The notes beneath the pieces are model-generated. The model saw only the letters and a list, made by a program, of their open reading frames with translations. It was not told the DNA's origin and made no database searches. A stretch of DNA of 19,860 bases, from contig JAMJQV010000005.1 in NCBI GenBank assembly GCA_023554435.1, positions 1-19,860 on the forward strand, written 5' to 3'. Shown in pieces: positions 14,307 to 19,860 of this stretch (the stretch's first letter is position 1; every line of letters starts with the position of its first letter). This stretch comes from Gemmatimonadota bacterium. GTDB taxonomy: Bacteria; Gemmatimonadota; Gemmatimonadetes; Palauibacterales; Palauibacteraceae. A program made the translations under genes and the position numbers.

Positions 14307-15844
14307 GCGATCAGATTCCGGTCGTTGAAGCGTTTCGTGTGATGGCGGCTAATAAGTCGCTGTCAGACAGCGAGTTGCATGACCTTATCCGGGACGGAAT
14401 TCACGCCGCGTTGGCGCGGCGGTTCGGCGGGCCGGTCGAGGCCGAGATCGAGATTCTTCCTGATGGGGACATGAAGATCGTCGTCCTCAAGGAGGTCGTC
14501 GAGACCGTCGAGGATCCCGCACGGGAGACCTCGCTCGAAGAGGCCCGTTGGGACGATCCGGACTTCCAGGTGGGCGATCTGCTTGAGATTCCGGTCGAGT
14601 TCTCGGATTTCGGCCGCAACGCGGTGATGGCGGCGAAGCAGCGCATCATTCAGCGCGTTCGCGAGGGAGAGAGAGATCGAATCCGCGAGGAGTTCAGCGG
14701 CATGGTCGGCGACCTCGTGTCTGGCGAGGTACAGGCGATCGAGCGAGGCAAGATCGTCGTCATGCTGAACCGCGTTCGCGAGGCCGAGGCCGTGATCCCG
14801 TGGCGCGAACAGAATCCTCGTGAGCGATTCCGCCAGGGCGAGACGATCCGGGCGGTCCTGGGGAAACTCGAGGAGACGCCGAGGGGCCCGAGGTTGATCC
14901 TGTCGCGCGCGGATCCGCTGTTCGTGAAGGCGTTGTTCGCGATCGAAGTGCCTGAGATCTACCAGGGTATCGTGGAGATCAAGGAGATCGTCCGCGAGGC
15001 GGGCGGCCGAACGAAGGTCGCGGTCTCGTCGAGAGACGACTCGGTCGATCCGGTTGGTGCCTGCGTGGGGCTCAAGGGCTCGCGTGTCCAGGCCGTCGTC
15101 TCCGAGCTGTCGGGCGAGCGGATCGACATCGTGCCGTGGCACCCCGATCCGGAGATCTTCGCCAGGCGCGCCCTGGCCCCCGCCAAGGTGTCGAAAGTGA
15201 TCTCGGATTCCGAGAGACACGTGATCACGGCCATCGTGGACGAGGATCAATTGTCGCTCGCGATCGGCCGGAATGGGCAGAACGTCCGCCTCGCGTCGCA
15301 GCTCATCGGATGGCAGATAGACCTGTATTCGAGTCGGGATTGGCTGTCGCGCGGGGCGGAGTCGAGTCTGTTCGGCGGTGGAGATGAGTACGAGGTCTCC
15401 GACTTCCCGCTCCTCGAGCTGGAGGACATTCAGCCGACGACGCTCGCCGCGCTTCAGGCTGCCGGCATCAACACGTTCTTCGACGTGCTCGACATGGACA
15501 GGGATGACTTCCTGAAGGTGCCTGGCATCGGCGAGGAGGATGCAGCGGCTCTGCTCTCGTTGATCGACGAGTTGACGGTCGAAGACGAGGTCCCGGACAG
15601 CGGGGCCCCGGCCGGAGCCGCCAAGGCTGCGTCGGTGGCTCCCGATGTCGCTGAGGAAGGCGAGTCGAAGGATGAAGCTGCCGAGCCGGATCCCGCGGAT
15701 TCAGTGGTAACGGACGAAGCTGGGCAGCCCGAAGTGGCCGCGGCGGAGCTGATCGACGAGCCGGGAGGTGAGGCGCTGGCTGCCGTTGCGGAGGCCGAAG
15801 AGCCGTCGGCAGTGGAAGAGGAGCCGGCCAAGGCCGAGGACTGA
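14303..15844 (+). CDS. nusA: Transcription termination/antitermination factor NusA
   Basis: A 513-aa RNA polymerase-binding factor that controls pausing, termination and antitermination. The N-terminal polymerase-binding domain covers about 1-130, the S1 domain about 135-200, KH1 contains VGACVGLKGSRVQAV (251-265), KH2 contains LSLAIGRNGQNVRLASQLIGW (317-337 region), and one helix-hairpin-helix-like repeat lies at about 375-425 (LQAAGINTFFDVL, VPGIGEEDAA). The last roughly 90 residues are a disordered, very acidic Ala/Glu/Pro-rich tail, not a second structured acidic repeat as in E. coli. It sits 32 bases after rimP and six bases before the next start. Confidence 0.97.
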   Translation: MSDQIPVVEAFRVMAANKSLSDSELHDLIRDGIHAALARRFGGPVEAEIEILPDGDMKIVVLKEVVETVEDPARETSLEEARWDDPDFQVGDLLEIPVEFSDFGRNAVMAAKQRIIQRVREGERDRIREEFSGMVGDLVSGEVQAIERGKIVVMLNRVREAEAVIPWREQNPRERFRQGETIRAVLGKLEETPRGPRLILSRADPLFVKALFAIEVPEIYQGIVEIKEIVREAGGRTKVAVSSRDDSVDPVGACVGLKGSRVQAVVSELSGERIDIVPWHPDPEIFARRALAPAKVSKVISDSERHVITAIVDEDQLSLAIGRNGQNVRLASQLIGWQIDLYSSRDWLSRGAESSLFGGGDEYEVSDFPLLELEDIQPTTLAALQAAGINTFFDVLDMDRDDFLKVPGIGEEDAAALLSLIDELTVEDEVPDSGAPAGAAKAASVAPDVAEEGESKDEAAEPDPADSVVTDEAGQPEVAAAELIDEPGGEALAAVAEAEEPSAVEEEPAKAED

Positions 15845-15849
15845 TCCTG

Positions 15850-16194
15850 GTGGGGCATGGGGAACCAGGGCCGGAAGTGCCGCGGGATCGGAGTGTCCTG
15901 CAGCTTGTCGGCCTGGCCCGCCGGGCCGGGTTCGCGGTGGTGGGAACGCAGGCAGTTCGGGACGCTGCGAGACGCGGCGAGCTGAAGGTGGTCGTGGTCG
16001 CGGAGGACGCGACGGACAACGCTCGCAAGCGGATGCGCGCTCTCCTGGAGCCGTCGGACCTGGAGGTCGTGACCATCGGCACACGAAGCGGGCTTGGGCG
16101 TGCGGTGGGGCGACCGGAGGCCGTGGTCGTGGGGATTCGCGACCGGGGGTTTGGCGTGAGGATCGTGGGAGAAGTTCGGGCGATTACGGAGTAA
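15850..16194 (+). CDS. ylxQ: L7Ae-family ribosomal protein, YlxQ-like
   Basis: A 114-aa protein of the L7Ae/L30e/YlxQ RNA-binding family, recognised by LQLVGLARRAGFAVVG, a helix with AVRDAARRGELKVVVVAEDA and NARKRM. Such proteins bind kink-turn RNA; in Bacillus the gene lies between nusA and infB, as here. The GTG at 15850 follows the nusA stop by five bases, with GAGGA at 15837-15841 as Shine-Dalgarno. The first 14 residues before the fold are not conserved-looking. The ylxR gene that often stands between nusA and ylxQ is absent. Confidence 0.85.
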   Translation: MGHGEPGPEVPRDRSVLQLVGLARRAGFAVVGTQAVRDAARRGELKVVVVAEDATDNARKRMRALLEPSDLEVVTIGTRSGLGRAVGRPEAVVVGIRDRGFGVRIVGEVRAITE

Positions 16195-16206
16195 TGACGG
16201 GACACT

Positions 16207-16214
16207 AAGGAGGG
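16207..16214 (+). promoter_or_regulatory. Ribosome binding site of infB (AAGGAGGG)
   Basis: A near-perfect Shine-Dalgarno six bases before the TTG at 16221 supports this TTG as the IF2 start, with the conserved IF2 N-terminal domain beginning at once. Confidence 0.75.
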
Positions 16215-16220
16215 CAGGCG

Positions 16221-18950
16221 TTGGCGACATTCCGCGTCTATGAAGTTGCCGAAGATCTGGGCATTGACAGCAAACAGCTGATTCACATGCTGCACGAGAT
16301 GGACGTGCGCGTGCGGAGTCACATGTCCAGCGTGTCGGAGGACCAGATCGCGCGGCTGCACGCCCGACTCGAGAGAGAGCGGCGAACCGGAGCCCACGCG
16401 GCTCCTGATACCGCGACCGGCACTCGCCGGCGCCGTCGTCGAAAGGCCCCGGAGGTTGCGGAGGTCGCTGAGGTCGAGTCCGTGGAGGGCGTGTCCGAGG
16501 AGGCTGGCGTCGAACCGCCGGCGGAAGTCGTGGATGACTTGGCCGACACAGAGCCGGTTGTCGACGACATGGAGCCGGTTGTCGACGACATGGAGCCGGA
16601 CGACCGGGCGGACGGTCCGACAGTCGTGGAGGTCGAAGCGACGGACGCAGTCGACGAGACGGCCGTGGCGGAGGATGATGTAGCCGACGACGATGCCGGA
16701 GCGGCCGACGAGGTCGAGCCCGTGGGGGTCGAGGCTGAGGCCATTCCCGAGGATGTCGATCAGCCGTCGGATCCGGAGGAGAGTGTCGGAGCCGAGGTGG
16801 AATCGTCCGAATCAGCCATCGAGCCCGAGCCGCCGGCCAAGCCCAAGCGGACCGTCAAGCCCAAGCCTGTGCGCCGCGGTCTACCCGCCACGCCGGCTGC
16901 GCCAGCGACTCCTGCGGCGCCGGCCGCTTCGGCTGCGCCGGGCGGCACGGTTCGGATCAAGGCGGAGGGATACACGACGGACGGTCGCAAGAGGGGCAAG
17001 CGGGATCGCAAACGCCGCCGCCGAGTCGATCAGGACGCCGTGCAGGAGAGCGTGAAGAAGACGCTCGCCGCCATGGGTGGAGGTACCCAGCGCCGGCGCC
17101 GCCGCGATACGGGACCCACCCAGCAAGAGGTCGAACGGGAGGCGCGCGAGGCCAAGGAGGCGGAGGAGATCACTCTCGTCCGCGTCAACGAGTTCCTCAC
17201 GATCGCCGAGTTGTCCGATCTCATCGACGCAACTCCCCAGGAGATCATCACATCGGCCTTCAAGAACCTCGGCCTGATGGTGACGATCAACCAGAGACTC
17301 GATTTCGACCAGATCGAGATGATCTGCGATGAGTTCGGTTTCGAGGCCGCACGCGAAGAGGCGTACGAATCCGACCTGGCCGAGCTGCAGGAGGAAGCCG
17401 AAGAGGAAGGCGAACTCGCGCCGCGTGCTCCCGTGGTGACCGTGATGGGCCACGTAGACCACGGAAAGACGTCACTCCTCGATGTCGTACGCGAGACGAA
17501 CGTAATCGCTGGAGAGGCTGGCGGGATCACACAGCACATCGGGGCCTACCACGTGGTCGTGCAGGAAGATAAGGCTCTGACCTTTCTCGACACTCCGGGA
17601 CACGAAGCCTTCACCGCCATGCGTGCGAGGGGCGCCGAGGTCACCGATCTCGTCATTCTCGTGGTAGCGGCCGATGACGCGGTCATGCCACAGACGGTGG
17701 AAGCGATCAGCCACGCCCGGAACGCGGGTGTGCCGATCGTCGTGGCGATCAACAAGGTCGATCTGCCCACGGCCAACGTACCGAAAGTCAAGCAGGACTT
17801 GCTCTCTCAGGAAGTCATCCTCGAGGAATTCGGGGGAGATGTCCTCTCTGCCGAGGTGTCGGCCAAGACGGGAGCGGGCGTGGACGACCTCCTGGAGAAG
17901 GTCATTCTGCAGGCGGAAGTGCTCGATCTCCAGGCGGTACCGACGGGAATGGCGCGGGGGACGGTCGTGGAGGCCGAACTCGACCGCGGCATGGGCCCGG
18001 TGGCAACCGTGCTCGTGCAGAGTGGAGAGCTCAACGTCGGCGACGACTTCATTTGCGGTCTCCAGGGGGGGCGGGTGCGCGCACTCCTCGACGAGCGCGG
18101 AAACACGGTCGAGAAGGCCGGTCCCTCGATTCCCGTTCGAATCCTGGGCCTGGAGGGAGTGCCCCAGGCCGGGGACCGCCTGGTGGAGATGGAGGCCTCG
18201 CGCGTTCGTGAGATCGTGTCTCGAAGGCAGCAGCTCGAGCGCGAAAAGGACATACGCAGGCGCCAGAAGGGCACGCGACTGGAAGACATCTTCGCCGCCG
18301 TGCAGGAACAGGGGCAGGCCACGCTGAACCTGGTGATCAAGGGCGATACGGACGGCTCCTTGCAGGCCCTCGCGGACTCCCTGGAGCGTCTCGGGACACC
18401 TGAAGTCGCGGTGGATGTGGTTCACAGGGGCGTCGGTGCGATCAATGAGTCGGACATCCTGCTCGCCACTACCACTCGGGCCTCCGTCATCGGCTTCCAC
18501 GTTCGGCCTGATGTGAAGGCGAGGGACATCGCCGAGAAGGAGAGCGTGGAGATCCGGCTCTACAGCGTGATCTACGAGGCGGTGGAAGACGTCAAGCTGG
18601 CGCTCGAGGGGCTCCTGCGGCCGGAGGAACGTGAGGTCCTGGTAGGGACGGCTGAAGTTCGTGAGACCTTCAAGGTTCCGAAAGCAGGAACCGTTGCCGG
18701 CTGCTACGTCGTGTCAGGCACCATCCAGAGAAATCTCCGGGTGCGGCTCCTGAGAGACTACGTGCAGGTCTACGAGGGTACCATCGGCAGTCTCCGGCGG
18801 TTCAAGGACGACGTACGCGAGGTCCGAGATGGGTATGAGTGCGGCATCTCGATCGACGGATTCAACGACATCAAGGTTGGTGACGTGATCGAGTCGTATC
18901 GGGTCGAGGAAATCGCCCGGACCCTGGCCGAGAGCGGCCAGGCGTCCTGA
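16221..18950 (+). CDS. infB: Translation initiation factor IF-2
   Basis: A 909-aa GTPase that places initiator tRNA on the 30S subunit and drives subunit joining. Residues 1-55 are an IF2 N-terminal helical subdomain (FRVYEVAEDLGIDSKQLI). A long low-complexity linker (about 57-315) begins Arg-rich, turns very acidic, contains two exact EPVVDDM repeats, then a Pro/Ala stretch and a basic KRGKRDRKRRRR segment. A second N-terminal domain follows at about 316-395 (VNEFLTIAELSDLI). The G domain has G1 GHVDHGKT (410-417), DTPGH (457-461) and NKVD (511-514); domains II, III and the C-terminal fMet-tRNA-binding domain (VAGCYVVSGTIQRN, GYECGISIDGFNDIKVGD) are complete. Starts at TTG. Confidence 0.98.
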   Translation: MATFRVYEVAEDLGIDSKQLIHMLHEMDVRVRSHMSSVSEDQIARLHARLERERRTGAHAAPDTATGTRRRRRRKAPEVAEVAEVESVEGVSEEAGVEPPAEVVDDLADTEPVVDDMEPVVDDMEPDDRADGPTVVEVEATDAVDETAVAEDDVADDDAGAADEVEPVGVEAEAIPEDVDQPSDPEESVGAEVESSESAIEPEPPAKPKRTVKPKPVRRGLPATPAAPATPAAPAASAAPGGTVRIKAEGYTTDGRKRGKRDRKRRRRVDQDAVQESVKKTLAAMGGGTQRRRRRDTGPTQQEVEREAREAKEAEEITLVRVNEFLTIAELSDLIDATPQEIITSAFKNLGLMVTINQRLDFDQIEMICDEFGFEAAREEAYESDLAELQEEAEEEGELAPRAPVVTVMGHVDHGKTSLLDVVRETNVIAGEAGGITQHIGAYHVVVQEDKALTFLDTPGHEAFTAMRARGAEVTDLVILVVAADDAVMPQTVEAISHARNAGVPIVVAINKVDLPTANVPKVKQDLLSQEVILEEFGGDVLSAEVSAKTGAGVDDLLEKVILQAEVLDLQAVPTGMARGTVVEAELDRGMGPVATVLVQSGELNVGDDFICGLQGGRVRALLDERGNTVEKAGPSIPVRILGLEGVPQAGDRLVEMEASRVREIVSRRQQLEREKDIRRRQKGTRLEDIFAAVQEQGQATLNLVIKGDTDGSLQALADSLERLGTPEVAVDVVHRGVGAINESDILLATTTRASVIGFHVRPDVKARDIAEKESVEIRLYSVIYEAVEDVKLALEGLLRPEEREVLVGTAEVRETFKVPKAGTVAGCYVVSGTIQRNLRVRLLRDYVQVYEGTIGSLRRFKDDVREVRDGYECGISIDGFNDIKVGDVIESYRVEEIARTLAESGQAS
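16551..16592 (+). repeat. Tandem 21-base direct repeat inside infB
   Basis: Two identical 21-base units (16551-16571 and 16572-16592), each coding EPVVDDM, followed by a partial third unit beginning GAGCCGG. They lie in the acidic IF2 linker (residues 111-124) and keep the frame. Likely a recent slippage duplication in a region without structural constraint. Confidence 0.9.
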
Positions 18951-18969
18951 CGCACGGGGCCCTGACGTC

Positions 18970-19257
18970 GTGCCGGCGGTGTATGGTAGAGCCCGGTGGG
19001 TGCTTCGTATTCCAGACTGCCAGTCGCTCAAGGACAAACGGCGCGTGGTGCATGGACTCCGGGACCGCGCCCGGTCGCGGTTGAAGGTGTCAGCTGCCGA
19101 GACCGCTTTCCAGGGCGAGATGCGGAGGGCGGAGGTCAGTATCGCGTTCGTGTCCTCCGACGCGACCCTCGCTCGCTCGTTGCTCGACCGCGCGGACTCC
19201 CTGATCGCCTCCGACCCCCGGGTGTACGTTCTCGAGACCGAATCTGAGATCTACTGA
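18970..19257 (+). CDS. ylxP: DUF503 family protein, YlxP-like
   Basis: A 95-aa protein of the DUF503/YlxP family, seen in RIPDCQSLKDKRRVVHGLRD (the family hallmark SLKxKRRVV), KVSAAETAF and RRAEVSIAFVSSD. The function is not firmly known; its regular place between infB and rbfA suggests a role in ribosome biogenesis or translation. The GTG at 18970 starts 19 bases after the infB stop; a GTG three codons later is also possible. No strong Shine-Dalgarno is seen, so translation may depend on the upstream gene. Confidence 0.88.
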   Translation: MPAVYGRARWVLRIPDCQSLKDKRRVVHGLRDRARSRLKVSAAETAFQGEMRRAEVSIAFVSSDATLARSLLDRADSLIASDPRVYVLETESEIY

Positions 19258-19289
19258 CTAGAGCACGTCCGTGCGCCAGCGGGGAGAGC

Positions 19290-19658
19290 ATGCCACCGAA
19301 CCGAAGAACGATACGCATCAATCAGCTGCTGCGTGAGGAGCTGTCCAGGTTGGTGCAGGTCGAAATCAAGGACCCCAGGGTTCGCTCGGTCACCATCACC
19401 CGAGTAGACGTCACCCAGGATCTCTCCTACGCCGATGTCTACGTGAGGACACTCACCGACGATGCCCCCGTGGAAGAGGCGATCTCCGGTCTCGAGAGCG
19501 CCGAGGGCTTCATACGGAGGCGTCTCGGGCGGGAGCTTCATCTCCGCCGGATCCCGGACTTCCGATTCAGCGCCGACCGGGCGCTCGAGCACGTGCAGCG
19601 CATCGAGTCTTTGCTGGACGAAGCCCTGGGGGAGCAAGCGGACGATGCTGGAGACTGA
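19290..19658 (+). CDS. rbfA: 30S ribosome-binding factor RbfA
   Basis: A 122-aa KH-type protein required for late 16S rRNA processing and 30S maturation, partner of RimP at the head of the same operon. The family start RRTIRINQLLREELSRLV is followed by EIKDPRVRSVTITRVDVTQDLSYADVYV, the GFIRRRLGRELHLRRIPDFRF block and a final helix. Length is typical. The ATG at 19290 has GGGGAG five bases or so upstream. Its 3' end overlaps the truB start by 14 bases. Confidence 0.95.
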   Translation: MPPNRRTIRINQLLREELSRLVQVEIKDPRVRSVTITRVDVTQDLSYADVYVRTLTDDAPVEEAISGLESAEGFIRRRLGRELHLRRIPDFRFSADRALEHVQRIESLLDEALGEQADDAGD

Positions 19659-19860
19659 TCTCCCGGCACTGCTCCTGGTGGACAAGCCGGAGGGGCCGAC
19701 GTCCCACGATGTCATACAGGTGGCGCGGAGGGCGCTCGGGCTCAAGCGTATCGGGCACACCGGCACGTTGGATCCGTTCGCGAGCGGGCTTCTCCTCCTC
19801 TGTGTGGGGCGGTCGACTCGCCTGGCGGAGTACTTCCACCTGCTCTCGAAGACCTACTCC
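19645..19860 (+). CDS. truB: tRNA pseudouridine-55 synthase TruB (partial, 3' end off the right edge)
   Basis: The first 72 codons of TruB, which converts U55 of tRNA to pseudouridine. The N-terminal block LLVDKPEGPTSHDVI and the catalytic loop GHTGTLDPFASGLL are complete, with Asp43 the predicted nucleophile. The ATG at 19645 lies inside the end of rbfA (14-base overlap), with GGGGGAG about ten bases upstream. The frame is open to the last base of the window; roughly 70-80 percent of the usual protein is missing. Confidence 0.95.
   Translation, partial: MLETDLPALLLVDKPEGPTSHDVIQVARRALGLKRIGHTGTLDPFASGLLLLCVGRSTRLAEYFHLLSKTYS

Noticed and set aside
14363..15250. 295-codon minus-strand frame opposite nusA
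   Set aside because: Leu/Arg/Asp-rich mirror of the nusA codon pattern; no start signal or domain.
17472..18500. 342-codon minus-strand frame opposite infB
   Set aside because: Antisense to the most conserved part of IF2; no independent support.
1..19860. Search for tRNA, rRNA, CRISPR, insertion sequences, toxin-antitoxin or defence genes
   Set aside because: All gaps are under about 200 bases and contain none of the expected structures or repeats; every substantial frame is accounted for by core or envelope genes.

Overview
The window is a compact, GC-rich bacterial chromosome segment made almost entirely of core genes; coding density is very high and no gap longer than about 200 bases is seen. 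No tRNA, rRNA, CRISPR array, insertion sequence, phage gene or attachment site was found. Several features point to a Gemmatimonadota-like member of the wider FCB assemblage: the alternative bacterial GlmU-type enzyme, a MurA with the GGDxIGRRRLDTH active-site loop, a SerRS with the GSGFP form of motif 1, and a histidine kinase with an AHQMGTP phospho-box, all of which I associate with Bacteroidota and relatives. Frequent GTG and TTG starts and lipoproteins with clear lipoboxes fit this. The lineage is an inference from protein signatures only.

Layout. 1-2094 (minus): manC followed after one base by a GlmU-like sugar nucleotidyltransferase/acetyltransferase that runs off the left edge (sugar-nucleotide supply). 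2240-9285 (plus): a tightly packed run of a small lipoprotein, serS, an orphan sensor histidine kinase, uvrD/pcrA and a YtcJ-type amidohydrolase lipoprotein, several joined by abutting or four-base overlapping stop/start codons. 9290-10737 (minus): a DUF948-like membrane protein coupled to a secreted zinc-dependent phospholipase C-like protein. 10882-11334 (minus): a lone PTS EIIA (PtsN-type) domain protein. Between it and murA lie two back-to-back promoters. 11527-13625 (plus): murA and pgeF, a pair devoted to peptidoglycan precursor synthesis and its quality control. 13617-19860 (plus): the classical rimP-nusA-ylxQ-infB-ylxP-rbfA-truB transcription/translation operon, with its own promoter and a leader holding an intrinsic terminator; truB is cut by the right edge.

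The points most worth a second look are: the compact rimP leader (promoter, a hairpin touching the Shine-Dalgarno, an in-frame ATG just before a perfect terminator hairpin), which looks like an attenuator; MurA with Asp in place of the catalytic-loop Cys, which predicts intrinsic fosfomycin insensitivity; the probable CTG start of pgeF in a CTGA overlap, completing a set of GTGA, ATGA, TTGA and CTGA junctions; an eight-codon frame (including its stop) overlapping the nusA start; and the phospholipase C-like protein whose predicted signal cleavage exposes an N-terminal Trp, as in clostridial alpha-toxin. I found no clear evidence of a wholly new multigene system; this is mainly a housekeeping region with some interesting regulatory detail.
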